64,000 nt of DNA. Origin: M3007 sp041741155 (lineage in GTDB: Bacteria > Bacteroidota > Bacteroidia > Chitinophagales > Saprospiraceae). The notes under the pieces were generated by a model. That model was not told the origin of the DNA, ran no database searches, and saw nothing but the letters and a program-made list of their open reading frames with translations. Location: the NCBI GenBank assembly GCA_041741155.1, contig JBGSKO010000213.1:62001-126000 (forward strand), written 5' to 3'. A program made the translations under genes and the position numbers. Shown piece by piece: positions 44,566 through 54,847 of this stretch; position 1 is the first letter of the stretch; the number at the start of each line of letters is the position of its first letter.

Positions 44566-44717
44566 TGCGAAGCTATCTTCAGGCGTTGAGTTTTTTTGAC
44601 CGAACCGGGTGTTGTATGCTGTGCTTGGTCGAATATCAACAACCTAATGTGTGTGCCACTTGTTCTTCGCACACCTTTAAAAGGTATAACCAACACGCAC
44701 ACAATTATTTCGATCTG

Positions 44718-47330
44718 ATGTTCTCAATTCCTTCCCGCCGCAGCTTTCTATTTGCTGCCAGTATGTTGTTTCTCTTTTCCAACCAGGCTTACGCACAAGT
44801 TCCTCCAATGGGGCGCGGAAACATGCCACAAAATGCCGCCCAAATGAATATCGGGCGTTTCTACGGCAAAGTCGTGGATGAATCTACCGGCAAAGGTATT
44901 GGCTATGCATCTGTCCAACTCTCCGCCATGCGATTTGACAGCGTCAGCCGCTCCATGCAGGAAAAAATCCTCGCCGGGCAATTGACTGAAGCAAATGGCG
45001 ACTTCAACCTCCCAAATCTGCCCGTCATGGGGCAGTTTACCCTGAAAATTAGTTACCTGGGCTATGCGACGATTGAACAAAAAGTTTCCTTTGGGCCACC
45101 TCCCGGGGGGGCTAGCGGCGGTTTCAATATGAACGCCGTGGACAAAGATCTTGGCAATATCGTATTGGCAGCATCCTCCCAGATGCTTAAGGAGGTAACC
45201 ATCACCGGAGATGCCTCTGCCGTGAGTCTATCCTTAGACAAAAAGGTTTACAAGGTTGATAAAGATGGCGTAGCTGCCGGCGGTACAGCCGAGGATGCTT
45301 TGAAAAATGTTCCCTCTGTGAACGTGGACATTGACGGCAACGTGACGATGCGAAACTCCGCGCCGCAAATTTTTGTGGATGGCCGCCCCACCACGCTCAC
45401 CATGGACCAGATACCTGCCGAGGCGATTGACAATATTGAGGTCATCACCAATCCTTCTGCCAAATATGATGCCTCTGGAGGAAACGCGGGCATTGTAAAT
45501 ATTGTACTTAAAAAAGACCGCCGGGTGGGCTACAACGGCAATATCCGTGCGGGTATTGATACTCGCGGTAAAACCAATTTTGGCGCCGACCTAAATGCCC
45601 GTGAGGGCAAGTTCAATGCTTTCATCGGTGCAGGTATTTTTAATCGAAAAACCTTGGGCGACGGCCAAACGGACCGTTACAATTTGTTCGGAGATCCGCT
45701 GACCAATGTTTTTCAAACGTCTGAAACGACCAACACGCGCAGTTTCAAATCCCTGCGTGGGGGGCTTGACTGGTTTATCAATAACCGAAACACGCTTACG
45801 CTTTCCGGCAATTTCCACGGTGGCGGTTTTGATGCACTGGACGAACTCGATATTCGTACAGATACACTTCTCAACAGCGCCGTTACCGCCAGTAGCCTTG
45901 CTTTGCGGAATTCCGCCAGCGAGCGGAACTGGAAGAATCTCGGCACGCAGCTGTTGTACAAACACCTGTTTCCCAAGGCCGGAAAAGAATGGACCGCCGA
46001 CATCGGAATCAACCGCAGCAAGTTTGATAACACAGGCACTTTTGTCACCGATTATGTCGGCTCTACGCTGACCACTCGCCAACGTCAGGACGGCGAGGGG
46101 CGAAACAACCAATACACGATCCAAACGGATTTTGTGAACCCGATCAACGCCACGATGAAAATTGAAACCGGTGCTCGGGCAGCTATCCGCGAATATTCGA
46201 GCGACAATGCCAGCTTTCAGTACGACCCGGCATCGGACAGTTACATCCGCGCGCCAACGTTTGCAGACAAATACAAATTCAATGATCAGGTATATGCTGC
46301 GTACGGGACATTTACCAATTCCTTCAAAAAATGGGGCTATCAGGTAGGTTTGCGCGCCGAGAGCTCGTTTTATACCGGAACATTAGTGGACGTGGACACT
46401 TCGTTTTCCAACCAGTATCCACTCAGTTTGTTTCCCAGTGTTTTCCTGACGTACAAATTAAATGACGAGGATAATATTCAGTTCAACTACAGCCGCCGCA
46501 TCAACCGTCCCAACTTTTTTCAACTGAACCCATTTCCCGATTTTTCTGATTCGCTGTTGCTTTCCCGTGGCAACCCGGGGCTGGTGCCGGAGTTTACCAA
46601 CTCGTTCGAGATGTCGTACCAGAATATCTTCAACCGCTCGAACAATGTACTCGCTACGATATATTACAAGCGGGCAACCGACCTCATCAGCGGCTATCAG
46701 TTTGCTGAGTTTAATACCCTGCTTAACCGTGACGTGATTGTATCGTCTTTTGCTAACTCTAATTCCAGTACGGCGTACGGCGTGGAATTGACCTTCAAAA
46801 ACACCGTTTGGAAAAAGTTCGAGTTCATCAGCAACCTTAATTTCTACAACTCCAAAGTGAACGCCGGTAATGTAGAAGCCGACCTCACACGCGAGCAGTT
46901 CACCTGGTTCATCAAAGAAAACCTGAATATCAAACTGCCGGCCTCGTTTACTTTCCAGGTTTCGGGCAGCTACCAGAGCCGCACTGCTTTTGCACTCGGC
47001 GGAGGCTCCCGCTGGGGTGGCTGGGGCGGTGGTCCGAGTTCTACGGCTCAAGGCTATGCCATCCCGGTTTGGTATGTTGATTTGTCGCTGCGCAAAGAAT
47101 TCTGGGACCGCAAGGCCTCGATTACCCTGAACGTGCAAGACATCTTCCGCAGCCGAAAGACCGGATCGTTTTCAGAATCCGACTTTTTTACCCAGGAAAC
47201 CTGGCGTATCCGCGACCCGCAACTGGCTCGCATCAATTTCGCCTACCGTTTCGGCAAGTTTGATCTTTCGCTGTTCAAGCGTAAAAATGTCAAGTTTGGG
47301 GAAGAAGGCGGTATGGAAGGCGGATTTTAG
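44718..47330 (+). CDS. TonB-dependent outer-membrane receptor-like protein
   Basis: 870 residues from the ATG at 44718, which begins the signal peptide (RRSFLFAASMLFLFSNQAYAQ). The N-terminus (about 45-130) is a carboxypeptidase-regulatory/CNA-type beta sandwich (GKVVDESTGKGIGYASVQL). A plug-like domain follows (VPSVNVDIDGNVTMRNS and VITNPSAKYDASGGNAGIVNI, about 215-300). The rest is a long outer-membrane barrel of the Bacteroidota OMP_b-brl_3 type. I did not find a TonB box with confidence. The cargo is unknown and no SusD-like partner is adjacent. A 51-residue upstream extension to 44565 overlaps the aspartokinase stop and lacks a signal peptide. Confidence 0.88.
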   Translation: MFSIPSRRSFLFAASMLFLFSNQAYAQVPPMGRGNMPQNAAQMNIGRFYGKVVDESTGKGIGYASVQLSAMRFDSVSRSMQEKILAGQLTEANGDFNLPNLPVMGQFTLKISYLGYATIEQKVSFGPPPGGASGGFNMNAVDKDLGNIVLAASSQMLKEVTITGDASAVSLSLDKKVYKVDKDGVAAGGTAEDALKNVPSVNVDIDGNVTMRNSAPQIFVDGRPTTLTMDQIPAEAIDNIEVITNPSAKYDASGGNAGIVNIVLKKDRRVGYNGNIRAGIDTRGKTNFGADLNAREGKFNAFIGAGIFNRKTLGDGQTDRYNLFGDPLTNVFQTSETTNTRSFKSLRGGLDWFINNRNTLTLSGNFHGGGFDALDELDIRTDTLLNSAVTASSLALRNSASERNWKNLGTQLLYKHLFPKAGKEWTADIGINRSKFDNTGTFVTDYVGSTLTTRQRQDGEGRNNQYTIQTDFVNPINATMKIETGARAAIREYSSDNASFQYDPASDSYIRAPTFADKYKFNDQVYAAYGTFTNSFKKWGYQVGLRAESSFYTGTLVDVDTSFSNQYPLSLFPSVFLTYKLNDEDNIQFNYSRRINRPNFFQLNPFPDFSDSLLLSRGNPGLVPEFTNSFEMSYQNIFNRSNNVLATIYYKRATDLISGYQFAEFNTLLNRDVIVSSFANSNSSTAYGVELTFKNTVWKKFEFISNLNFYNSKVNAGNVEADLTREQFTWFIKENLNIKLPASFTFQVSGSYQSRTAFALGGGSRWGGWGGGPSSTAQGYAIPVWYVDLSLRKEFWDRKASITLNVQDIFRSRKTGSFSESDFFTQETWRIRDPQLARINFAYRFGKFDLSLFKRKNVKFGEEGGMEGGF

Positions 47331-47346
47331 GATGGACGGTGCACAT

Positions 47347-47384
47347 AAGCCCTCCAGATTTTTTAAAATCTGGAGGGCTTTTTA
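47347..47384. terminator. Terminator with 16-base-pair perfect stem
   Basis: AAGCCCTCCAGATTTT pairs exactly with AAAATCTGGAGGGCTT across two bases, followed by a T run. It closes the TonB-receptor gene. The ruvB stop on the other strand lies 4 bases beyond it. Confidence 0.93.
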
Positions 47385-47387
47385 TAT

Positions 47388-48407
47388 TTATTCGAACAAC
47401 GTCCCAGCCCGAGTAGGCGGCACGGCGCCAACGTGTCGGTAAGCCTTTTCAGTTGCCATTCGTCCGCGGGGTGTGCGCTGGAGGTAGCCCTCCATGATCA
47501 GAAATGGCTCGTGTACCTCCTCAATAGTACCCGGCTCCTCCCCTACTGCCGTGGCAATGGTCGTTAGTCCTACCGGTCCTCCTTTAAACTTGTGAATAAC
47601 GGCGGTCAGAATGCGGTTATCCATTTCGTCGAGGCCGTGTTCATCTACATCAAGTGCCGCAAGTCCGTAGTGCGCAATAGCCTGATCCACCACGCCGGTG
47701 CCCTTGATTTGGGCAAAATCACGAATACGACGCAGGAGTGCATTGGCAATACGGGGTGTACCACGGCTGCGGCGGGCAATTTCCAATGCGCCATCATCGG
47801 TGATCGGGATGTTGAGTATCGCCGCCGAACGGTGCAGAATATGCTCCAGCGTAGGTACATCATAGTAGTCGAGCAGGCAGTTGATACCGAAGCGCGCGCG
47901 CAAAGGAGCAGTTAGAAGGCCCATTCGTGTTGTAGCGCCTACCAGTGTAAACGGGTTGAGCGTGATCTGAATACTCCGGGCATTCGGTCCGGAGTCAATC
48001 ATAATATCAATGCGGTAATCTTCCATTGCGGAGTATAGGTACTCCTCCACCACGGTATTGAGGCGGTGTATTTCGTCAATAAACAGCACGTCGCCGGGAT
48101 CGAGATTGGTGAGCAGCCCCGCCAGGTCGCCGGGTTTTTCCATCACGGGTCCGGAGCTCATTTTCAAAGAAGCGCCCAGTTCGTTGGCAATAATATGGGA
48201 AAGTGTGGTCTTGCCAAGGCCAGGAGGACCGTGTAACAAGACGTGGTCGAGCGCTTCTCCGCGCTGTCTGGCTGCCTGGATGAAGACTTGCAGGTTTTCT
48301 ACAATTTTCCGTTGCCCGCTGAAGTCATCCAGCAACTTGGGGCGGAGTGCCTTCTCGATAAGTTTTTCTTCCCCGGTAGCCGGGTCGTTGGCTAATTCTT
48401 TGCTCAT
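47388..48407 (-). CDS. ruvB: Holliday-junction branch-migration helicase subunit RuvB
   Basis: 339 residues, the normal length. Walker A is GPPGLGKTT (residues 60-68) and Walker B LFIDEIHRL (D111). NPFTLVGATTRMGLLTAPLRARFG carries sensor 1 and the Arg-rich segment, and RGTPRIANALLRRIRDFA is the sensor 2 region. The C-terminal winged-helix ends PRGRMATEKAYRHVG. It drives branch migration with RuvA. ruvA and ruvC are not in the window, so the genes are scattered in this genome. Confidence 0.97.
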   Translation of the reverse strand: MSKELANDPATGEEKLIEKALRPKLLDDFSGQRKIVENLQVFIQAARQRGEALDHVLLHGPPGLGKTTLSHIIANELGASLKMSSGPVMEKPGDLAGLLTNLDPGDVLFIDEIHRLNTVVEEYLYSAMEDYRIDIMIDSGPNARSIQITLNPFTLVGATTRMGLLTAPLRARFGINCLLDYYDVPTLEHILHRSAAILNIPITDDGALEIARRSRGTPRIANALLRRIRDFAQIKGTGVVDQAIAHYGLAALDVDEHGLDEMDNRILTAVIHKFKGGPVGLTTIATAVGEEPGTIEEVHEPFLIMEGYLQRTPRGRMATEKAYRHVGAVPPTRAGTLFE

Positions 48408-48462
48408 TTGTTTCTACTGATGCATACTTCATGATGCGTTGGCCGACGGCATAGCGCGGCAA

Positions 48463-50133
48463 TCAATTTTCCCATACCAGTCGGCCAATAACCTGCCCAC
48501 CAACGCGCACGCTGTACATGCCTGCGGATAACCGTCCGGGTATGACTTCGCAGCTATTCAGTCCTTTTTCAAGTTGAAGTATTTTTTCATAAACAACTTT
48601 GCCTTGCACATCAATCAACTGGATCAATTCCCGACCTGGCGCACCTCGATCCAGTCGGATAGCAAAAAATCCGCGCGCAGGATTGGGGACAAGCAAGGAT
48701 TCATCAGATTTGAACGAAGTAACACGCCAATCCAACGGGTGCGCCGAGCCATCGGTGTCATAGCCTTCGCTGCGCATAGGCATATCCTCCGGTTGCAGAT
48801 ATGCCGACAGTGGGCCGTCCCTCAGGGCCAAAATTTCTATTTCAAGTAAATTTAAACGGTCAGAAACCGCAACAGGATCACCGGGGGCAATCCAGCTAAG
48901 TGTCAGCCGTCCATTGGAAACATGCCAGGCATTTTCATCCAGACCGGGCAACACGCCAGATCGTACATGTTTGATTTGCAGTGCGTCAGCATTGTACCGA
49001 AGTGCTGCCTGGAAACCAGCCCAGGCACCGCTACTGCCGGCGCGAAGTTGAATAGTATGTGTATGGCCTGCTGTCAAGTAGTTGTTCTCAAGTAAAATCG
49101 GCCGGGGTGTCGCTTCGCGGGGTTCGGCAAACTGAAGATTTTTGGCGTTGGCATTGCCGTTAACATCGCCTTTTTTTATAGCTAAAATCTCCGGGCATTG
49201 CACCGGCCAAAGCGTGTCTTTTGCAGGCGAAAATACCCAGGAAGGCACTTGGGGCAAGGTGTCGTAAATGCCGAGTATGAGCCTGCGCAACTCCACAATG
49301 TCGAACGTGGTGACAGAGCCGGAATTATTGGCATCTGCGGCGATGTATTGCCATGCGTGTTGAAACGGCTCGATTCCAAGTATCTGGCGGTTGATCTGTA
49401 CCAGGTCAAACGTGCTGACACCGTTGAGCGGATTGTCATTTTTGGTCGGTACGACCTCATAAAACGGCAGTGCAGGCAGGTTCGGAAAATTTTCCAGGGA
49501 ATACGCGCCATTGGTCACCTGTTGACTCACTGCGGTACCGCCTCCGGGCGTACTGACGGTGAGTGTATAGTTGAGCAACGTGTCGCCTTGCGGGGTTTGG
49601 ATCCGGCAAGTGGGTAACAAATCTGCAATTTCCTGGCGGATGAGACTCATCGTGGCTGCAGCACTGTTACCGCGTACATCGTATATCACCTCACCCGTAC
49701 CGGGGGCGATGATCACAAATGTAGGGGTGCCGTAATACGGCCCAAACTGGCCACTTTTGTAGGGTTGCACTGCTGCGAGGCTGCCTCCATCAGAGCCAAC
49801 AACCGGCATAGTCAGCGCTTTGCCGGTTTTGTATTGCGCAACCAGGGGATTGGTATCGGCCACTTTATCGCTGAGCAGAAAAAATTCGACCCGCCCGGGA
49901 AAATCGTTTTGTACTGATTGGTACAGATTTTGGATATGCGGCGCATGCGCAGCGCAAGGTGGGCAGCCTACAAAGAAAATTTCGAAAACTACCACTTTGC
50001 CTTTTTGCACGTAGTCGGCATATAAATGATGCGTTTTGCCATCAGAATCCGTGACAATAAAATCAGGAGCCTGGGCAACGGCGAATCGAACGATCACCAA
50101 AAGGAAAAAGATGGATAGGAATAGCGTACGCAT
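48463..50133 (-). CDS. Secreted thioredoxin-like protein with dockerin-like and cohesin-like modules and T9SS sorting domain
   Basis: 556 residues. The signal peptide ends at AVAQ (residue 21). Residues about 22-170 form a thioredoxin fold with CPPC (C57 and C60). Residues about 233-290 are a dockerin-like pair of Ca-binding loops: NPLNGVSTFDLVQINRQILG then DANNSGSVTTFDIVELRRLI. Residues about 350-450 form a cohesin-like beta sandwich (HTIQLRAG, GFQAALRYNADALQI, LTLSWIAPGD). The last ~80 residues (VPNPARGFFAIRL to the end) are a type A T9SS sorting domain. It may act on disulfides of surface proteins. The dockerin-like module is shared with the divergent neighbour. Confidence 0.85.
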   Translation of the reverse strand: MRTLFLSIFFLLVIVRFAVAQAPDFIVTDSDGKTHHLYADYVQKGKVVVFEIFFVGCPPCAAHAPHIQNLYQSVQNDFPGRVEFFLLSDKVADTNPLVAQYKTGKALTMPVVGSDGGSLAAVQPYKSGQFGPYYGTPTFVIIAPGTGEVIYDVRGNSAAATMSLIRQEIADLLPTCRIQTPQGDTLLNYTLTVSTPGGGTAVSQQVTNGAYSLENFPNLPALPFYEVVPTKNDNPLNGVSTFDLVQINRQILGIEPFQHAWQYIAADANNSGSVTTFDIVELRRLILGIYDTLPQVPSWVFSPAKDTLWPVQCPEILAIKKGDVNGNANAKNLQFAEPREATPRPILLENNYLTAGHTHTIQLRAGSSGAWAGFQAALRYNADALQIKHVRSGVLPGLDENAWHVSNGRLTLSWIAPGDPVAVSDRLNLLEIEILALRDGPLSAYLQPEDMPMRSEGYDTDGSAHPLDWRVTSFKSDESLLVPNPARGFFAIRLDRGAPGRELIQLIDVQGKVVYEKILQLEKGLNSCEVIPGRLSAGMYSVRVGGQVIGRLVWEN

Positions 50134-50445
50134 CGGTTGGGTATTCTGATCATGAAACGACTACCTGTTTCGGGATTTGATTTAGTGGGACGAAAGTAGG
50201 CCTAATTGCTGATGCACATTCGCTCTTTACCCTAAAAATGTCAGATGCCAGGCATTTGGCTCTGCGTTTTTTGTTAATGGGGATAATCCCTGATAAATAT
50301 ACCGGCGCCCTTATCGTACTTTTGGCACTATCCCTCCAAAAAGGGCTGCCTCGCGTGGAGCCCGATTTTTAATCCGAACACTCGGCGTACATCCGGTTTT
50401 TCTGACGCCACAATCATTCTCAACCGACGTAAATTTTTTAATCGG
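50134..50445. promoter_or_regulatory. Divergent regulatory region of two dockerin-bearing genes
   Basis: The 312-base gap holds no gene. It contains an exact plus-strand -7 box, TACTTTTG (50317-50324), 121 bases before the ATG at 50446, and a near-match minus-strand box, TACTTTCG (50191-50198), about 57 bases before the start at 50133. The long plus-strand leader could carry regulation, but no riboswitch is recognised. Confidence 0.65.
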
Positions 50446-53400
50446 ATGAAGACCATCCCACCGCCCGTGTGTCTTCGGACATGCCCCCGCAAGCTGCTAT
50501 TGGTTTCCGGCAGTTTTTTTCTCTTTCTGCTCGTTGCATCCACAGGTGTACACGGGCAGGTCTGCAATGATCTTTCGCTCGTTTCCTTCAACCAGAACTG
50601 CGAGATAGAGATCACGCCCGATATGGTGCTGGAGGGCACACCGGACGATTCCACATACATTCTCCACCTCACTACCCTTTCGGGTGCTCCTATTGGCACC
50701 GTGCTTACTGCCGCCCATCTTGGCGACACCGTTCGCGCAACTGTAACCGATACTACCACGGGAAATTCCTGCTGGGGTTTGCTCGTAGCATCTGATCATC
50801 TTGCTCCTGTTCTGGTATGCGCAGATATCGTATTACCGTGCGCATTGCCGAGTTTTTCTCCTGATTTTTTGGGTGGTAGCCTTGGCATTTCTACTGCAAA
50901 TCCAACGGTAACGGAAAACTGCGGCACCTATACCCTCACGTATCTGGATACCTGGTTTGATCTTGGTTGTGCCGATATACAAGACCGAAGTGCTTACATT
51001 CAGCGCGTATGGACGGCGATAGATGCGAGCGGCAACCAATCGGTTTGCACACAACTGCTGCATTTACAACGAATACATGCCGCCGATGTACTTTTCCCAG
51101 CGGATACGACCGTCGGTTGCGCCAATCCGACCACCGATCCTGTATTCACCGGTCAGCCATATTTTCAGGCATTTGGCAGTGTTTTTTCCTTGTATTCAAA
51201 AACAACTGCCTGCGAACTGAATATCGGTTACCAGGATCAGAATTTTCCGCTTTGTGGTGGCGTATATGCGATCCTGCGTACCTGGACAGTACTGGATGAT
51301 TGTCTGCCAAGCGGCCCGGGAAATCCGCGTTTTCACATCCAGACGATTACCGTGCAGGACAAGTCCGGTCCGGTTTTCCAATGTCCGAAGGATACTGTTG
51401 TTTCCACCGACCCGTTCCAATGCAACCGCGCGCTGGACTTGCCGGATGTGGTGCTGTATGATGTTTGTTCGGGAATAGCGGGTATCGAAGCTACCTGGAC
51501 GGTAGGCGGACAAACCTATTCGACATCCGGGTATTTGTCTGACTTTCCGACCAATAACCCGTGGCATCCCGACACATTAGGCGTTTTGGATTTTGCTCCG
51601 AACCTGCCCTCCGGTGAAGTCATTCCGTTCACCTATACCGCTACCGACCAATGCGGCAACACTACGACCTGTTCGTTCCGGGTAACGGTTTCCGACGGCA
51701 TTCCTCCATTTCCCGTTTGCGACGAGTTTACCCAGGTGGCTCTCGGTATGACAGGTGAGTCGCTGGTATTTGCCAGTACATTCGACGACGGCTCCATAGA
51801 CAATTGCGCGTCTGTGCGTTTCAAAGCCCGCCGGGTAGAGCCGAACGACTGTCAGGCGAACGATCTGTTTTTCGATCAAGTGAAATTCTGCTGCGCAGAT
51901 GTAGGAAAAACCATCACTGTCATCCTGCGGGTGTACGATGTGCAACCCGACACCGGAGCTATTAGCCTGAATGCCAATGAGGCCAACGCAGGCGATTGTG
52001 AAATACAGGTATTGGTAGAGGACAAACTTAAACCCCTCTGTCTCTCACCGGCGCATGCCGTAATCACCTGCCAGGTTTTTGACCCTACCCTTCAATCGCA
52101 CGGCACACCGTTGTATGCCGATAATTGTTGTCTGGATACGACATACGAACTCACCCCCAATTACACCCTGTTTGATACGATATGTAATCGGGGTACCATT
52201 ACCCGAACCTTCCGTGCATACGATTGCCACGGGCTAAGCAGCCAGTGTACCCAACGCCTGATTGTACAATACCAGCAGCAATACGCCATCAAATTTCCGG
52301 ACGATGTCATTGTAAACGACTGTGATTCAACGGGTGTTTACAGCCCCGAACCGCAGATTTACGGTGCGGTCTGCGAAGGCATCGGCATTTCGTACAACGA
52401 TGTGGTGAACTCTGCCGGGTTGTTGTCGTGTTACTGGATTGAACGATCCTGGAGGGTGATCAACTGGTGTCAGTACAACCCGAATCTGCCGCTGGTAGAA
52501 GTCCCCAACCCCAACCCCGCGCTCAATCCTCTGGATATCCAGAACATACCCGGCCCGGTGGTCGCTCCTGTCGGCTACTACCCGCCGCCCACACAGCGCC
52601 GTATTACTGCCGACGACCCGATGCCGACGGATTTCAGCACATTCTGGGCCGCTGCAGCTAACGGCTATTCGTACCGTCAAATCATCATCGTACGCGATAA
52701 AGAGCCGCCGAAATTCCGGGGATGCCCCAACCTCAACGGTCCCGTGGAAATGTGCGACCACACGACCAACGACCCCAACTTCTGGAACGCCCCTTATTGG
52801 AAAAACCCGCATGTGCCGGGCAGCACCGACTTATGCGAGGGCTTGTCTGATCTTGCCGCAACCGCCAATGATGTTTGCGCCAAAGGCAACCTCAATATCC
52901 ACTATGTACTCCACCTGGATCTCGACGGCGACGGCGTACAGGAAACCGTCATCAACAGCAACAACCCGCCGCCTGCCGGCATGGTGTTGTTTGGAAATGC
53001 CATGACTCCAAATTATAGTGGCGGCGTACTGCGGCAGTATGACCAGCGCCCTGTGCCTGCCGACGAAAAATACCGTTTTACCATTCTGAAAGGCGGTTTC
53101 GCCAATATAACCGGCTATCTGCGCTGGGTTTCGGAAAAGGAACCGAACAAATATGTTGTTCCGCAACTGCCACACGGCAACCACCGTATCCAGTGGTATG
53201 CCAACGACGGCTGCGGTAATAATGCCCTCTGTGAGTATCTTATTCGCGTTCGCGATTGTCGCGCCCCCGAGCTTATTTGCCTGAACGGTTTGAGCACGGA
53301 TATGCCCGTGGATCAAACAACCACCCTATACGCCCAGGATTTTTTGTGGTATGCCAGCGACAATTGTTCGCCAATCAGCGAGGTGCTGATCGGTCTGCGC

Positions 53401-54840
53401 AGGTCCGGCTCCGGGCTTGGTTTTCCGTTTCAACCCGATGGCAAGCCCCAACAAAGTGTCCGGTTTGATTGCGCGGATTTAGGGCCACAATTTGTGGAAC
53501 TTTGGGCCATGGATCACGCGGGAAACATGAATACCTGCGAAACCTACGTCATTGTACAAGATAACTTTGCCGTGTGTTCCAACACAGCAGGTACCGTGGC
53601 CGGCATCCTTCAAACAGATGCTAATGAGGGTTTGGAAGACGCTACTGTCGAGTTAACCGGTAGCCACCTGTCCATGCCTGCAATAAGCGTATTCGCAGTG
53701 TCTGATCCATCCGGCGCGTACCAACTGCCTGCTGCACTGCCATTGGGCGCTAACCTGACGGTTACCCCGGTTAAGGACAACGACCCGCTCAACGGCGTGT
53801 CCACCTTCGATCTTTCCCTGATTAACAAACACATCCTTGGATTTGGCCCCTTGGATACGCCGTTTAAACTCATTGCTGCCGATATCAACAACAGCCGCTC
53901 GATTACAATTCAGGATGTGGTTGAGCTGCGCAAACTCATCCTCGGTATCAACACGGATTTCCCACAAAACACTTCCTGGCGTTTTGTGGACGTGGATTAT
54001 GTGTTCCCCAACCCGGCCAACCCATTTCAGGAAATTTTTCCGGAAACGCGGCAGATCGCAGACCTGCAAACCAGTCGCCTGCAGGAAAATTTCACTGCGG
54101 TCAAAATTGGCGACGTAAGCGGCAACGCCTTGGCCAACAGCCTGCTGAAAACAGATATCCGCACCGCAGGAACAGCTGTTTTTGATGTTGAACGCACGGA
54201 TGGTCATTCGGATACCAACGTGCGCGCCGGGCAGGAATTTGACGTGTCAGTGCGGGCTGCGGATACCCTTCTGGGTTGCCAGTTTACCTTGGCGCATCCG
54301 GGATTGGAGGTCGTGCATGTTGCTCCGGGTACCGGCATGAGCAATGACAATTTTGCTGTGTTCCCCAGCGAGGAATCGGTTACTTTAAGCTGGGACGGGT
54401 TAGATAAGCCACGCTTTGTGATGCGTTTTCGCGCCCGGAAAACGGGCCAGCTCGAGCAGATGCTACAGGTTTCGAGCCGCATCACCAAGGCAGAAGCATA
54501 TCGAAATAATGGAGGAATCCAACGGCAGGAAATAGCGCTGCGCCTGGGTGGCAGCGCGGCTTCGGTTGTGCGCGGACAAGTTTTTGAACTGTATCCCAAC
54601 GAACCCAACCCCTGGAGCAACCACACCCGCATCCGGTTCTATTTGCCGAATGCTGCAGAAGCAACACTGACCGTGTTTGATCAAACCGGGCAAGCGATTT
54701 TTTCCCAAGCAGGCGGCTTCGAAGCAGGTTTCCAAATCATAGAACTTAATGCTGCGGCACTGCCGGGGGCGGCTGGAGCGCTGTATTACCGGTTAGAAAC
54801 GCCGACGGAAAGTGCTGTAGGAAAAATGGTCCGGTGGTAA
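50446..54840 (+). CDS. Giant secreted HYR/Ig-like repeat protein with dockerin-like module and T9SS type A sorting domain
   Basis: 1464 residues. A signal peptide ends near STGVHGQ (residue 38). Residues about 40-1080 are a chain of Cys-rich beta-sandwich units with HYR-like endings (DQCGNTTTCSFRVTVSD, DGCGNNALCEYLIRVRDC, DHAGNMNTCETYVIV). A short carboxypeptidase-regulatory-like unit (about 1045-1105) leads into a dockerin-like pair: NDPLNGVSTFDLSLINKHIL (about 1110) and DINNSRSITIQDVVELRKLI (about 1145). A cohesin-like segment (about 1262-1345) and a type A T9SS domain (about 1378-1464, FELYPNEPNPWSNHTRIRFY) follow. It is probably a surface or matrix protein. The C-terminal architecture matches the divergent thioredoxin-like gene. 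Confidence 0.87.
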   Translation: MKTIPPPVCLRTCPRKLLLVSGSFFLFLLVASTGVHGQVCNDLSLVSFNQNCEIEITPDMVLEGTPDDSTYILHLTTLSGAPIGTVLTAAHLGDTVRATVTDTTTGNSCWGLLVASDHLAPVLVCADIVLPCALPSFSPDFLGGSLGISTANPTVTENCGTYTLTYLDTWFDLGCADIQDRSAYIQRVWTAIDASGNQSVCTQLLHLQRIHAADVLFPADTTVGCANPTTDPVFTGQPYFQAFGSVFSLYSKTTACELNIGYQDQNFPLCGGVYAILRTWTVLDDCLPSGPGNPRFHIQTITVQDKSGPVFQCPKDTVVSTDPFQCNRALDLPDVVLYDVCSGIAGIEATWTVGGQTYSTSGYLSDFPTNNPWHPDTLGVLDFAPNLPSGEVIPFTYTATDQCGNTTTCSFRVTVSDGIPPFPVCDEFTQVALGMTGESLVFASTFDDGSIDNCASVRFKARRVEPNDCQANDLFFDQVKFCCADVGKTITVILRVYDVQPDTGAISLNANEANAGDCEIQVLVEDKLKPLCLSPAHAVITCQVFDPTLQSHGTPLYADNCCLDTTYELTPNYTLFDTICNRGTITRTFRAYDCHGLSSQCTQRLIVQYQQQYAIKFPDDVIVNDCDSTGVYSPEPQIYGAVCEGIGISYNDVVNSAGLLSCYWIERSWRVINWCQYNPNLPLVEVPNPNPALNPLDIQNIPGPVVAPVGYYPPPTQRRITADDPMPTDFSTFWAAAANGYSYRQIIIVRDKEPPKFRGCPNLNGPVEMCDHTTNDPNFWNAPYWKNPHVPGSTDLCEGLSDLAATANDVCAKGNLNIHYVLHLDLDGDGVQETVINSNNPPPAGMVLFGNAMTPNYSGGVLRQYDQRPVPADEKYRFTILKGGFANITGYLRWVSEKEPNKYVVPQLPHGNHRIQWYANDGCGNNALCEYLIRVRDCRAPELICLNGLSTDMPVDQTTTLYAQDFLWYASDNCSPISEVLIGLRRSGSGLGFPFQPDGKPQQSVRFDCADLGPQFVELWAMDHAGNMNTCETYVIVQDNFAVCSNTAGTVAGILQTDANEGLEDATVELTGSHLSMPAISVFAVSDPSGAYQLPAALPLGANLTVTPVKDNDPLNGVSTFDLSLINKHILGFGPLDTPFKLIAADINNSRSITIQDVVELRKLILGINTDFPQNTSWRFVDVDYVFPNPANPFQEIFPETRQIADLQTSRLQENFTAVKIGDVSGNALANSLLKTDIRTAGTAVFDVERTDGHSDTNVRAGQEFDVSVRAADTLLGCQFTLAHPGLEVVHVAPGTGMSNDNFAVFPSEESVTLSWDGLDKPRFVMRFRARKTGQLEQMLQVSSRITKAEAYRNNGGIQRQEIALRLGGSAASVVRGQVFELYPNEPNPWSNHTRIRFYLPNAAEATLTVFDQTGQAIFSQAGGFEAGFQIIELNAAALPGAAGALYYRLETPTESAVGKMVRW

Positions 54841-54847
54841 AAAGTGA

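Noticed and set aside
44565..44717. Earlier start for the TonB-dependent receptor
   Set aside because: The extra 51 residues are Cys-rich and unlike a signal peptide; the ATG at 44718 opens a clear signal sequence.
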